From assembly GCA_937919155.1 (NCBI GenBank), contig CALFPM010000087.1:1-34196 (forward strand): DNA of 34,196 bases, read 5' to 3'. The translations under genes and the position numbers were made by a program. A model generated the notes under the pieces. It did not search any database, was not told the origin of the DNA, and saw nothing but the letters and a program-made list of their open reading frames with translations. Origin of the DNA: an uncultured Clostridia bacterium. GTDB lineage: Bacteria; Bacillota; Clostridia; Oscillospirales; Acutalibacteraceae. Below, piece after piece: positions 24,182 to 33,743 of this stretch (positions are counted from its first letter, which is position 1; every line of letters starts with the position of its first letter).

Positions 24182-25454
24182 TTTTATCATCTCCGTTGAT
24201 TTGTTCTATGCAAGGAAGAACTGCGTTACCCCAGTCTTTGAACCAATGCTTAAGTTTAAGCGATTTGTCGCCGTGTTCTACAGTAAATCGAAGCGCCGTT
24301 GCACGGTCATAGAACATAATACTGCCCGACTTATCTTCGTCATAGAGAATTACATCAACAGTGTATTTACCGGGAACAAGATAGGACGTATCAAACTTGA
24401 ATTCAGCAGAATTTGTTCCTGTTTTTGAGTTTAATTCACCGCCGAAAATAACACCTATCGGAGTAGCATCAATGCCGTTAATGACCATTTTCATAAGTAC
24501 ACGTTCTGTATTGTTTTCACTTTTCCATTCTATGCGGAATGGAAAAACTTCACCATATTCGATATTACTTGTTTTGGAATCATACATATGAAGATTCTGC
24601 AAAAGATGTCTTTGGTTACATTTCAGATGTCTTTTCGCAGAGGATGTATCAAAGAATGTGGTGTTGTCAAGATTATCATCCTGCATGTAAACTGCTATAG
24701 CTTCATCGGTATTACCCTCAAACGCAACCTGACCGTGAGAAAGAACAATACAACGAGAGCAAAGGCTCTTGACAGTTGCCATATTATGGCTTACGTAAAG
24801 AATAGTTCTGCCTTCTTCTTCGGCAACTTTTTTCATTCTGTCGATGCATTTATTTTGGAAAGCAACGTCACCGACAGCAAGAACCTCGTCCATAATCATA
24901 ATTTCACTGTCGAGGTGAGAGGCAACGGCAAATGCAAGCTTAACCTTCATACCGCTTGAATATCTTTTTACAGGGGTATCAATGAATTGTCCGACTTCGG
25001 AAAACTCAACAATCTCATCAAATTTCTTAGAGATTTCTGCTTTGCTCATGCCAAGAATTGCACCGTTGAGGTAAACATTTTCTCGGCCGGTCAGTTCAGG
25101 ATGGAAGCCTGTACCGACCTCAAGCATACTTGTGATTCTGCCGTTGAGGTAAATATTGCCCTTAGTAGGTGCCGTAACACGGCATATAAGTTTTAATATT
25201 GTTGATTTGCCGGCACCGTTTCTGCCGATTATGCCGACAGTCTCACCCTTTTTTATGTCAAAAGACATGTTGTTAAGAGCAAGAAATCTTTCATTTTTGC
25301 TGTGAGCTTTTTCACCGATTTTAAGATTAGGATCTTCTTTATGGAATATCTTTGCAAGCTTTGACTGGATTTCACCTTTAAGCGTTGCACCGCCGATTGC
25401 ACCGAGGCGGTATTCCTTTGAAACATTTTCAACTCTTATTGCTAATTCTTCCAT
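24174..25454 (-). CDS. Wzt-type ABC transporter ATPase with C-terminal carbohydrate-binding domain
   Basis: The ATG at 25454 follows GAGGTG, giving 426 residues. The ATPase half has Walker A G-R-N-G-A-G-K-S-T (77-85), signature Y-S-S-G-M-K-V-K-L and Walker B I-M-I-M-D-E-V-L-A-V-G-D. This signature and the tail after it are typical of polysaccharide and teichoic acid exporters. Residues about 285-405 form a beta-rich domain like the Wzt C-terminal domain, which in O-antigen systems recognises the modified end of the chain before export. It overlaps capE and follows the permease gene, its membrane partner. Confidence 0.9.
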   Translation of the reverse strand: MEELAIRVENVSKEYRLGAIGGATLKGEIQSKLAKIFHKEDPNLKIGEKAHSKNERFLALNNMSFDIKKGETVGIIGRNGAGKSTILKLICRVTAPTKGNIYLNGRITSMLEVGTGFHPELTGRENVYLNGAILGMSKAEISKKFDEIVEFSEVGQFIDTPVKRYSSGMKVKLAFAVASHLDSEIMIMDEVLAVGDVAFQNKCIDRMKKVAEEEGRTILYVSHNMATVKSLCSRCIVLSHGQVAFEGNTDEAIAVYMQDDNLDNTTFFDTSSAKRHLKCNQRHLLQNLHMYDSKTSNIEYGEVFPFRIEWKSENNTERVLMKMVINGIDATPIGVIFGGELNSKTGTNSAEFKFDTSYLVPGKYTVDVILYDEDKSGSIMFYDRATALRFTVEHGDKSLKLKHWFKDWGNAVLPCIEQINGDDKNV

Positions 25455-25462
25455 ACCGCACC

Positions 25463-26323
25463 TCACACTGTATCCATAAAGGTTTTTTCTGATTTACTGA
25501 ACATCATTGCACCGATTACAGCGACAATAACGGTTGTTATCCAGCTGATGCCGTAGAAAAGCCAATCAACCTCACCTGACCCGAGAAAACCATATCGGAA
25601 AAGGTTAATTGCAGGTGTAACAGGGTTAAGCATATAAACATTGTAGAACATACTGCCGGGAGCAAGCTGGGAGCGGCTGAACATATCATATGCAACGGGC
25701 GAACAATATGACCAAAGGCTTACGCCAAAACTTACTACCATTGCAAGATCGCGGTACTTTGTTGTAAGAGCAGAAATAATCATACCAAAGCCCATACCGA
25801 GAATTGCAAGCTGTATAAGTACGAGCGGGAACATGAGAATAAATACATTGGGTTTCAAACCTGCATCGGTAATAAGATAATATGCCATAAAGCAAAGCAT
25901 AAACCCGAACTGAATAAAGAAACCGATAAACTGTGATATTGCAGTTGAAATCGGCATAACCAATCTTGGAAAATATACTTTACCCAGAATTGCTGAATTT
26001 CCTGTGAAAGTATGAGATGTTTCTGTAAGGCAGTTCGCAAAAAGTGTCCACACAATTGTACCAGAAAGATAGAATATGAAATTAGGCACACCCGATGCAC
26101 CGAGACCTGCAATGTTTCCAAAGAAAACGGAGTAAACAACCGTTGTGAAAAACGGCTGAATAACTGCCCAGGCAGGGCCCAAAACAGTTTGCTTATATTT
26201 AGCAACAAAGGTTCTGCGCACAAACAGAAATATGAGGTCTTTACAGTTTTTAAGACCTTTTAAATCCATATTAAATGCATTATTGCTTGATTTAACAACG
26301 GTTGTCCATTTTTGTTGTGTCAT
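25463..26323 (-). CDS. Wzm-type ABC-2 polysaccharide exporter permease
   Basis: The protein has 286 residues and about six membrane helices, with the family's cytoplasmic entry R-T-F-V-A-K-Y-K-Q-T-V-L-G-P-A-W-A near residue 40. The C-terminal region contains L-N-P-V-T-P-A-I-N-L-F-R-Y, characteristic of polysaccharide-exporting permeases. GGAGATAG precedes the ATG. Its ATPase partner begins ten bases after its stop codon. The pair exports a finished lipid-linked glycan. Confidence 0.93.
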   Translation of the reverse strand: MTQQKWTTVVKSSNNAFNMDLKGLKNCKDLIFLFVRRTFVAKYKQTVLGPAWAVIQPFFTTVVYSVFFGNIAGLGASGVPNFIFYLSGTIVWTLFANCLTETSHTFTGNSAILGKVYFPRLVMPISTAISQFIGFFIQFGFMLCFMAYYLITDAGLKPNVFILMFPLVLIQLAILGMGFGMIISALTTKYRDLAMVVSFGVSLWSYCSPVAYDMFSRSQLAPGSMFYNVYMLNPVTPAINLFRYGFLGSGEVDWLFYGISWITTVIVAVIGAMMFSKSEKTFMDTV

Positions 26324-26325
26324 AA

Positions 26326-27240
26326 CTATCTCCTATTTTTGGATGGTAATTCTATCCAATCACCCATTTTGGTTTCCCATTCTTCGCGAAATGGAAGTAC
26401 ACTTCCGTGGTGAAAAAATGTCATTTCACCTACAGCAAGCATATCTTTCCAAATATTAAAGTCAACTCTCAAAACAGGTATATCTTTTGAAAGTTTTTCG
26501 GCAATTGATATCATTTCGTCAAGAAATGTCGGTTTTTCATATATGTCACCAGCTTCTTCTTTGTCTAAGATGCTGATATGGTTCCACTCGGGAGTGTAAT
26601 AATCTTCTTTCAAATTTCCAATAAATCTTTCCGCATACAGTGCAATTAATCGTACCTTTCCGTTAAAACACATTAATTTATAATCTACAGTGTTTTGGCC
26701 TTCTAACGGACACATAAACTTTTCACAGATTATTTTTCTTTGAACATTTTTATAAGGCCATTCACGAAGCTTTTTGTAATAATCTCTGTTCAACCGAAAA
26801 GCAAGTTCTTTTTTTGTTTTTTCAATATCGAGTTTCCTTTTGTCTCTGCAAATGATAACACCGTTATCGTGATTGCATTTGAGGACAAATTCATTTGGAA
26901 GCGCGTCAAAATCAATTTCATCGGGCGAATCCCAAACGCCCAAAAGGGGAACGAGGTATTGCTCACCAATTCGTTCTGCTATATATTCTCTGGCTTTATA
27001 TTTATCAACCATTACCGTATATTCGGGTCTTCGGTCATAAAGTTTGAGCCAATTTTGTTTTTCGTTAAAGGTCTGCGGATTTTTTAAATTGAGTTTTTTT
27101 CCTGTACGTACTTTATAAAGCTTTTTGATGTAAGTTTTATCGGGAAGAAGAGAAGTATAAGTTCCTTCAACGGTAAAATATTTTTTATACCATTTTATTA
27201 TTCTTTTTTTAATTTCGTGAATTTTATCAATAAGAAACAT
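26326..27240 (-). CDS. TupA-like ATP-grasp protein of the glycan locus
   Basis: The ATG at 27240 follows AAGGAG, giving 304 residues. It matches the TupA-like ATP-grasp family by N-P-Q-T-F-N-E-K-Q-N-W-L-K-L-Y near residue 60, V-D-K-Y-K-A-R-E-Y-I, L-P-N-E-F-V-L-K-C-N-H-D-N-G near 130 and R-V-D-F-N-I-W near the end, though the final metal ligand region reads G-E-M-T-F-F-H. Family members are common in capsule and teichuronic acid loci and are thought to add amino acids or similar groups with ATP. The substrate is unknown. It starts five bases after DUF1919. Confidence 0.8.
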   Translation of the reverse strand: MFLIDKIHEIKKRIIKWYKKYFTVEGTYTSLLPDKTYIKKLYKVRTGKKLNLKNPQTFNEKQNWLKLYDRRPEYTVMVDKYKAREYIAERIGEQYLVPLLGVWDSPDEIDFDALPNEFVLKCNHDNGVIICRDKRKLDIEKTKKELAFRLNRDYYKKLREWPYKNVQRKIICEKFMCPLEGQNTVDYKLMCFNGKVRLIALYAERFIGNLKEDYYTPEWNHISILDKEEAGDIYEKPTFLDEMISIAEKLSKDIPVLRVDFNIWKDMLAVGEMTFFHHGSVLPFREEWETKMGDWIELPSKNRR

Positions 27241-27244
27241 ATTG

Positions 27245-27955
27245 TTATTGCTCCTTGAAATCCAAGCCTTGTTCAGGATATTTTTTTCGGTTAACATTCA
27301 GCAGTTTATGCAATTTTAAGTTGCCGGGGAATGGGAGAGTGTCTCTTAAAATGCCTTCTTTTTTCCATTCTTCATCCCAATAAACTTCACTTTTGTATTT
27401 TAACGGTAATCGATTATTGAGAACAAATTTGTTTTCGAATGAAAGCTTGTCAAACTCTTCGATTTCTTTTTCGGTACACAAGTCCATCCTGGAAAATTTC
27501 AGAATAATGTTATCGAAATTAACTCTCTCTTTACGTCTGTTCCATTTTTCTTCAGCTTCTTCTTTGGATTTGTAGTGAAGAAAAACGATTTCAACATCGT
27601 CAAGAATGCCAATGGGCTTATTTATTTGGTTTCGCCTTTTTATTTCTTCATAATATTTTGATTCTTCGGGGGCGATAAAGAGCAGAGGCGTGTCTAGGTA
27701 TCTTCTTAAATCCGAAACAAACTTTATGTAGTCGGGGGCAAAGAAATACAGCCCTGCAGTGGGGGAGAGATACGGCATATCAAGATACTGATATAATCTT
27801 CCTGCCCAACAGTTGTTTGAGATAATTGAGAAATCCTTGTTTTTTATTGATCTTTTCACAAAAAAACGTTTGATTTCAAAAAAAAACTTTTCGATTTTTT
27901 CTTTTGATTGTTTTCTGAATTTATTAAGTTTTCTTTTTAAAAACTTACCCTTCAT
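27245..27955 (-). CDS. DUF1919-family exopolysaccharide protein
   Basis: This 236-residue protein begins with a Lys/Phe-rich basic segment, then D-F-S-I-I-S-N-N-C-W-A-G and Y-L-S-P-T-A-G-L-Y-F, the DUF1919 signature. Further on are a P-I-G-I-L-D-D-V-E-I-V-F-L-H-Y segment and a K-W-N-R-R-K-E-R-V-N motif. DUF1919 proteins occur in polysaccharide loci and probably modify or transfer a substituent; the reaction is not established. AGAGG precedes the ATG. Confidence 0.8.
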   Translation of the reverse strand: MKGKFLKRKLNKFRKQSKEKIEKFFFEIKRFFVKRSIKNKDFSIISNNCWAGRLYQYLDMPYLSPTAGLYFFAPDYIKFVSDLRRYLDTPLLFIAPEESKYYEEIKRRNQINKPIGILDDVEIVFLHYKSKEEAEEKWNRRKERVNFDNIILKFSRMDLCTEKEIEEFDKLSFENKFVLNNRLPLKYKSEVYWDEEWKKEGILRDTLPFPGNLKLHKLLNVNRKKYPEQGLDFKEQ

Positions 27956-27970
27956 ATTTACCTCTTGAGT

Positions 27971-29182
27971 TCATATAAATTTTTCTATTGCCTCTAACCA
28001 TTTACCGGCAATGGTTTCAACCTTATGACTTTCGCGTACCTTTGCGGCATTTTCAGAGCATTTTCTTGAAAACTCCTTATCATCAGCCATACGGCACATT
28101 GCCTGAGCAAGTGCATTTGCATCGTTCATTGGTACAAGCAGACCATTTTCACCGTCTGTTATCATTTCTCTTGCGCCGCCTCCGAGACAGTCCGTGCAAA
28201 CACAGGGCATACCTATTGCCAATGCTTCCGACATTGAATTCGATAAACCTTCAAAATCGGAAGATGAAACAAACATTGCACAGTCACGCACAACGGAGTG
28301 AATATCTGCTCTGGGTGGAAGAATTTTAATGTATTCCTCTGCACTCAGTGACGAAATCATTTCAAGATATTTTGCTTTCAAATCTTCCTCAATTTCTTCA
28401 ACGGTGTTACCGTAAATCTCAAGAGAGAAATCAGGATGAGATTTGTGAAATTCTATAAAAGCATTAATCATCAATGGAATGTTTTTCTGTTCGGCAATTC
28501 TGCAGAAATCAACAACAACTTTTCGCCTTTCGCCGTTAAACGGTTCGGGAAGATTGGCTTTTACAGGATTATTGATAACAATAGCATTTTTCAGCTTTCC
28601 ATTATAAAACTTAAGTTCATCTTGAGTTTGTAAAACTGCGCCATCAGCTTCTGATAGCATTTTGATAAGACGTTCTCTTTCGTTTATATCAGCAGGAAAT
28701 TCAACTTCAGGTGCATTTTTTTCAGCATAAATTATTTTTGCTTTTGTACCTTTTGAAGCATAAAAAACGTCTCCGAAGTAAGAAATACCGAAAGGAATAT
28801 ATACACAATCCGAATTATTGACAATAAATGCAGAAAGATTTTCACTATGCCTTAATCCCCTTATTTCAAAGGCAAGCTTTTTGTCCCATTTCGGAAATCT
28901 TTTTGAAATATATCTAAGATATTTCAAAAAATGTATCCTGTGGTTTCTTTTTTTATTGTTATTTTCTACGGATTTATCGCTTGAATGAGCGGACACATAT
29001 TCTTTGAGTGATACTATGTTGACATTTTCGTGACACTCAAAGAAAATATTTTCTGCAATATCTTTTGTAACAAGAATTGTTGAGCGATATCCCTGTTTTG
29101 CAAATTCATTTGCAAGGTTAGTTGTTCGCATAGGAACACCGCCATTTTTGTAGTTACCTACAACAAAAACAATGTGTTTCAT
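27971..29182 (-). CDS. Family 4 glycosyltransferase
   Basis: The ATG at 29182 (403 residues, M-K-H-I-V-F-V-V-G-N) is preceded by GGTGG; a GTG eight codons earlier has no site. The N-terminal half has the G-G-V-P acceptor loop. The C-terminal half has the GT4 motif S-S-D-F-E-G-L-S-N-S-M-S-E-A-L-A-I-G-M-P with the donor-binding glutamates. It should add a sugar from a nucleotide donor with retention of configuration. Its last 100 residues closely resemble the GT4 at the right edge (33744-34196), marking the two as paralogues. Confidence 0.9.
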   Translation of the reverse strand: MKHIVFVVGNYKNGGVPMRTTNLANEFAKQGYRSTILVTKDIAENIFFECHENVNIVSLKEYVSAHSSDKSVENNNKKRNHRIHFLKYLRYISKRFPKWDKKLAFEIRGLRHSENLSAFIVNNSDCVYIPFGISYFGDVFYASKGTKAKIIYAEKNAPEVEFPADINERERLIKMLSEADGAVLQTQDELKFYNGKLKNAIVINNPVKANLPEPFNGERRKVVVDFCRIAEQKNIPLMINAFIEFHKSHPDFSLEIYGNTVEEIEEDLKAKYLEMISSLSAEEYIKILPPRADIHSVVRDCAMFVSSSDFEGLSNSMSEALAIGMPCVCTDCLGGGAREMITDGENGLLVPMNDANALAQAMCRMADDKEFSRKCSENAAKVRESHKVETIAGKWLEAIEKFI

Positions 29183-29216
29183 TACTCCACCGACTTTATT
29201 TTTCACTTTAACAAAA

Positions 29217-30335
29217 TCAGCTTGCCTTACCGTGCTTTATTTTAAGTAATAGTTTGCCTAATTTTGTTTGAGCAAATTTGGTTATTATAGGTCTGATTTT
29301 GTTTCGGTTTATAAAGAATAATTTATAGTTCAACAAAACTATAAGACCTGAATTTTTGAAAAGCGATAAATATATCATACTATAATACTTATTGAGCTTT
29401 TTGTAATCTACAAATTTTACAGCGTTTTTTACAACTTCATCATTCATTATGGCATTAATATTTTTCACTTTATCTTTTAAAGAGATTATTTTACTGTTAC
29501 ATTCGTTCCTGATTCCGTTTTCAGCAAAAAAGAATGCGCACAAGTGCATCTGGTTGCTTAAATCCTGTTTTTTATAATTTTCTACATCCTCATACAATTT
29601 GTCTATAAGGGGTCTTATAAGTTTCCAATAATTTTTTGTGTATCCACGGGACAATGAATTTCCGTTACTGTCAGTTCGATTGTGGTATAAATATTCATCA
29701 TTTATAGATATATATTTTTGTGCATATAGTGCAGTTTCAAATGTAAGCTGCAAATCCTGGCTTCTTCTGAATCCTCTGCCAAATTTAATGTTGTTTTCTA
29801 TGATTAAAGATCTTCGATACAGCCGAAGCCAATTACACCATCTGATAACAGAGTTACCGCCTCCTGATGAAATGCATGCTAACGACCGCGAAAGAATTTT
29901 TTCTTCAATAGCATTTCGGTCATATATACCTGGCTCAAGATAATATGAATTTTTGTCAGAATCATCATTGTAGCAATTACAAAAAACAACGTCTGCGTCA
30001 TTTTCTTTTGCGACGGCATACATTCTTTCGTACATATTAAGTTCAAGCCAGTCATCCGAGTCAACAAAACCAATATATTCTCCGCTTGCCCGTTCCATTC
30101 CGTCCTGACGCGCAGCAGCAAGACCTTCATTTTCTTTTTTGAAATAGATTATTCTTTCATCTTTCTCTGCATAACTTTTACAAATTTCTGAAGAACCATC
30201 TGTAGATCCATCGTCCACAAAAATAATTTCAACATTCTTAAGTGTCTGATTCACAACACTGTCAAGGCATTTAACAAGAAATTTTTCCGCATTATAAATT
30301 GGAACTATAATACTGACAGCAATATCATTTTTCAT
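29217..30335 (-). CDS. Family 2 glycosyltransferase
   Basis: This 372-residue protein has a GT-A domain at the N-terminus: S-I-I-V-P-I-Y-N-A-E, F-V-D-D-G-S-T-D-G-S, and D-S-D-D-W as the metal-binding DxD. A 170-residue helical tail follows. It should transfer a sugar with inversion at the cytoplasmic face of the membrane. GGGTG precedes the ATG, which overlaps the stop of the previous gene (ATGA). Confidence 0.93.
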   Translation of the reverse strand: MKNDIAVSIIVPIYNAEKFLVKCLDSVVNQTLKNVEIIFVDDGSTDGSSEICKSYAEKDERIIYFKKENEGLAAARQDGMERASGEYIGFVDSDDWLELNMYERMYAVAKENDADVVFCNCYNDDSDKNSYYLEPGIYDRNAIEEKILSRSLACISSGGGNSVIRWCNWLRLYRRSLIIENNIKFGRGFRRSQDLQLTFETALYAQKYISINDEYLYHNRTDSNGNSLSRGYTKNYWKLIRPLIDKLYEDVENYKKQDLSNQMHLCAFFFAENGIRNECNSKIISLKDKVKNINAIMNDEVVKNAVKFVDYKKLNKYYSMIYLSLFKNSGLIVLLNYKLFFINRNKIRPIITKFAQTKLGKLLLKIKHGKAS

Positions 30336-31348
30336 ATTCTTTCACCCTTTATATGTCTGTTTTTATAAGTTTCAAAAAGTCTATTCCAATATCTTATCGG
30401 AGTATTTACCAATATTTTTATCATCTTTATCGGATTGCGAGTTTTTGCTAATGCAAAATAGGAAATCTCTGCCCAACGCTGCCATAAGATTGTTTTCAAC
30501 TTATGACTATTATATACTTTATATATTTTGTTTCGTGCAATAAGCTTTTTTATCCATTTTTTGAATTTCAAATTATATTCTTTTCGTTCAAGCAGAAAAT
30601 TTCTATGTATTTCTAAAATTTCATCATCACAAGATACTTCCAATGCTTGTAATTGCTCTGTAATGATTTGTGTTGCTATATCATTTTGAAGCTGCTGTTT
30701 TTCAATTGATACCGCTTTATCATGTACACGATACTGAAGTAAAACTTCATCTATGTTGTAACAGGGTGCGTATTTGCTGCAACTAACCCACATTTTATAA
30801 TCTTGTGCCAAAAGACAATTTTCGTCATATTCAATATTATATTTCTTCAAAAGTGAATGATTGAACATTGCTGTAGGATGAGCGATGTTGGGATAATTTC
30901 CAAACAAAAGATATATTCTGAATGTTTCAATATCCGGTATAGTACGATGAATTATTTTTCCTTCTTTATGTCCACCTATGATTTTAATTGCTGTACCGCA
31001 AGCAATATATTTATGGTTTGATGTTAAAAATTCAACCTGTTTTTCGAATCTCTGAGGCAAAGAAATATCATCCGCATCCATACGGGCGATAAACTCACCT
31101 TTTGCCTCTTTAATGGCGATATTGAGTGATTTGGTAAGCCCCATATTTTGCTTGTTTTTTATCAATTTAATACGTTTATCACTGTATGATTCTATAACAT
31201 TAAGTGAATTATCGGTGGAGCAATCGTCAACTATTATAAACTCAAAGTTTTCGTAAGTCTGATTAAGTATACTTTCTATTGAAGCTCTTAAATATAATTC
31301 ATCAGTGTTGTAATTGCTCATTACAACTGAAATCAGATCTTTTGTCAT
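30332..31348 (-). CDS. Family 2 glycosyltransferase
   Basis: This 338-residue protein has S-V-V-M-S-N-Y-N-T near the start, V-D-D-C-S-T-D-N-S and M-D-A-D-D as DxD. It also has the A-Q-D-Y-K-M-W segment near 190 where the acceptor base is expected. The C-terminal 100 residues are basic and may bind the membrane. GGAG precedes the ATG. It is translationally coupled to the next GT2 gene. Confidence 0.93.
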   Translation of the reverse strand: MTKDLISVVMSNYNTDELYLRASIESILNQTYENFEFIIVDDCSTDNSLNVIESYSDKRIKLIKNKQNMGLTKSLNIAIKEAKGEFIARMDADDISLPQRFEKQVEFLTSNHKYIACGTAIKIIGGHKEGKIIHRTIPDIETFRIYLLFGNYPNIAHPTAMFNHSLLKKYNIEYDENCLLAQDYKMWVSCSKYAPCYNIDEVLLQYRVHDKAVSIEKQQLQNDIATQIITEQLQALEVSCDDEILEIHRNFLLERKEYNLKFKKWIKKLIARNKIYKVYNSHKLKTILWQRWAEISYFALAKTRNPIKMIKILVNTPIRYWNRLFETYKNRHIKGERI

Positions 31349-31393
31349 AATTTTTCTCCAATATCCCTCAAATAAAGATTAAAAATTCATCAA

Positions 31394-32572
31394 TTACGGC
31401 AATTTTCCGCCATCAAGAATTGATTCCCATTTTTGTTTATAAGTGATTTTATGATGCTCATTGTTGTATTTATATGTTTGGCGTATCAAGCATCCATACT
31501 TCAAATCATCAACAATATCTGCTACCGCAATAGCAATTGCTTCCGAGTTTATCGGGACTAAAGTTCCAAATTCGCCATTATTTAAAACTTCTTTGGCGCC
31601 CATAGTTTCTGTGCTTACAACCATTTTCCCTAAAATAAGTGCTTCTAATATTGCAAGACCGAAGGATTCTTCATATGTCGGATGAACAAAAATATTACAA
31701 GCCTTTACATAAGGATAAGGATTTTCTTTGTAACCGGTAATAACAACGTTTCCCGCAAGATTATTTGCCTGAATTTGTGCTTCTATTTCATCGCGCTGCG
31801 CACCGTCGCCTACGATATACCATTTAAACGATACCCCGCATTCTTTAAGTTTTGCTGCGGATGATACTATCAAATCGGCTCCTTTTTCTTTATCAACACG
31901 AATTACCGATGTAATTATTACTCTTTTATCATCTGTAAGGGTGTCAACTGTATATTCATCGGCTAATTTTTCTACATTTTCTGAATCAATATAATTTTTT
32001 ATTAAACCTATTTTTTCTTTTTCTACAGGAAAATTTTCCTTTAACATTTTCTGAACATTTTCCCCAACGGCAATAATGTTGTCGAAGTCTTTAAAGTACT
32101 TATCTGACAAATTTCGGTGAAAATTGGGATCGCTGCTGTGAAAAAAAACATAGTGTTTGTCAGCTTTTATATTTAATGCCATTTGAGTACATAAACCCAT
32201 AGCATAAGAAATTGCAACATCAACGCCCTGCGAAAAATAATTTTTTGCAGGGTATTTTGCTTTTTCGCTGTGAAGGTATCCTTTTATTTTTTTAGAATAC
32301 TTTTCAATATTTTTTTTACTTCTGAAAATTTTTGAAAGCAACAAAGCAATATGCAAAAAAATGGATACGGGTTTTCTTACATAATGGGATTTGTCAGTGT
32401 CGATAATCACTTTTACATCTTTGGGCAACGATTCAGCCAAAGGATTGTAATGACTATATGCATAAACGGTTATATCATACTTTGTTGTATCAATAACGTT
32501 CAATGCTTCTAATAATGAACGCTGTAAACCACCATGTTGAATAGACGGTAAAATTATAACTATTTTTTTCAT
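31394..32572 (-). CDS. Family 4 glycosyltransferase, tandem copy 2
   Basis: This 392-residue protein has Q-H-G-G-L-Q-R-S-L near the start, V-I-R-V-D-K-E-K-G-A-D, and the GT4 signature H-P-T-Y-E-E-S-F-G-L-A-I-L-E-A. It resembles the gene immediately upstream along its whole length, including H-Y-V-R-K-P and the late N-P-Y-P-Y segment, so the two arose by duplication. GGGG precedes the ATG, three bases after the upstream stop. Confidence 0.92.
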   Translation of the reverse strand: MKKIVIILPSIQHGGLQRSLLEALNVIDTTKYDITVYAYSHYNPLAESLPKDVKVIIDTDKSHYVRKPVSIFLHIALLLSKIFRSKKNIEKYSKKIKGYLHSEKAKYPAKNYFSQGVDVAISYAMGLCTQMALNIKADKHYVFFHSSDPNFHRNLSDKYFKDFDNIIAVGENVQKMLKENFPVEKEKIGLIKNYIDSENVEKLADEYTVDTLTDDKRVIITSVIRVDKEKGADLIVSSAAKLKECGVSFKWYIVGDGAQRDEIEAQIQANNLAGNVVITGYKENPYPYVKACNIFVHPTYEESFGLAILEALILGKMVVSTETMGAKEVLNNGEFGTLVPINSEAIAIAVADIVDDLKYGCLIRQTYKYNNEHHKITYKQKWESILDGGKLP

Positions 32573-32573
32573 T

Positions 32574-33743
32574 TTACCCCTCCAAAAGAGTTTTCCATTG
32601 TTCTTTGTATTTTTTAAATTCGTGGGAATAGTCTGTGCTTTCGAGATTTTTTACAATATTTGAATAGGCTTTTTTATCGGCTATAAGTGGACTTATGCTT
32701 TCGGCGAGTGCCTCGTGAGTTATTTCGCATATAATACCGTTTTGATTGTTGACAATCAGCTTTTGTCCGCCTACAGTTGCTGTTGAAACAACAGGCTTAT
32801 TGAGTCTGTGCGCTTCAAGTATAGTAAGTCCCACTGCTTCCTCATACGAAGGCTGAATATAAATATCACATGCTGCGATATAGGGATAGGGGTTTTTCTG
32901 CATACCCGTGATAATAATATTGTTTTCAAGACCGTAATCGGTAATCATATTTTCAAGGCGTTTTCTTTCGGGACCGTCGCCAACGAAATACCAGATGAAA
33001 TCAACACCGTTGTCTTTGAGGATTTTTGCGCTCTCAACAGCAAGGTCGAATCCTTTTACAGATGCAAATCGTCCGCATGAGCAAAGAACAGTTTTGCCTT
33101 TGGGTATGGAAATCTTTTTTTCTTTGCTTTGAGCGATAATGGTTTCTTTATCTGTATAATTTTCAACAACGCTTATTTTGTCAGCGTGTCGCGGATACCA
33201 TTTGCTCAAAAGCATTTTTTGATCTTCGTGAAGTGCAACGATTTTATCAAATCCGGGTAAGACAAGTTCGTGAACTTCGTGTTGATCATCGGTGCTTGTG
33301 TGATAAAAAACAATTTTTTCATCAGCGGTGACGTATTTGTTTACAAAAAGAGAAGTGTAGCCTTGAACATATGCAATGGCAATATCGTATTTTTTATTGC
33401 GAAAATACTTCTTATGCTCGTATTTCATTGAATCTTCTCTGATTCTGTCTGCCAATTCATTGCTGAAAGCTGCCTCAAGGTGTTTTTCGCCAAGACGCTT
33501 GCTCAACCATATTTTGAACTGAAGCAACAAAGCATAAGGCTTTCGATAGTAGTGATGAGGGTCTTTGTTGATTATGACCTTAACACGTTTATCAACATAA
33601 TCCAGAATATCCGTACGGTTTTTTCTCAGATACAGAGTTACATCATATTTTTCGTAATCCAATGCTTTGGATGCGGAAATCAATGTTTTCTGTACTCCAC
33701 CGATAGTCATATGATGGGCAACTATAAGCAATTGTTTTTTCAT
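32574..33743 (-). CDS. Family 4 glycosyltransferase, tandem copy 1
   Basis: This 389-residue protein has T-I-G-G-V-Q-K-T-L near the start, C-G-R-F-A-S-V-K-G-F-D, and the signature Q-P-S-Y-E-E-A-V-G-L-T-I-L-E-A. It is a full-length paralogue of the next gene, sharing H-Y-Y-R-K-P and N-P-Y-P-Y. A GGAGC site precedes the ATG, which directly abuts the stop codon of the upstream GT4. Confidence 0.92.
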   Translation of the reverse strand: MKKQLLIVAHHMTIGGVQKTLISASKALDYEKYDVTLYLRKNRTDILDYVDKRVKVIINKDPHHYYRKPYALLLQFKIWLSKRLGEKHLEAAFSNELADRIREDSMKYEHKKYFRNKKYDIAIAYVQGYTSLFVNKYVTADEKIVFYHTSTDDQHEVHELVLPGFDKIVALHEDQKMLLSKWYPRHADKISVVENYTDKETIIAQSKEKKISIPKGKTVLCSCGRFASVKGFDLAVESAKILKDNGVDFIWYFVGDGPERKRLENMITDYGLENNIIITGMQKNPYPYIAACDIYIQPSYEEAVGLTILEAHRLNKPVVSTATVGGQKLIVNNQNGIICEITHEALAESISPLIADKKAYSNIVKNLESTDYSHEFKKYKEQWKTLLEG

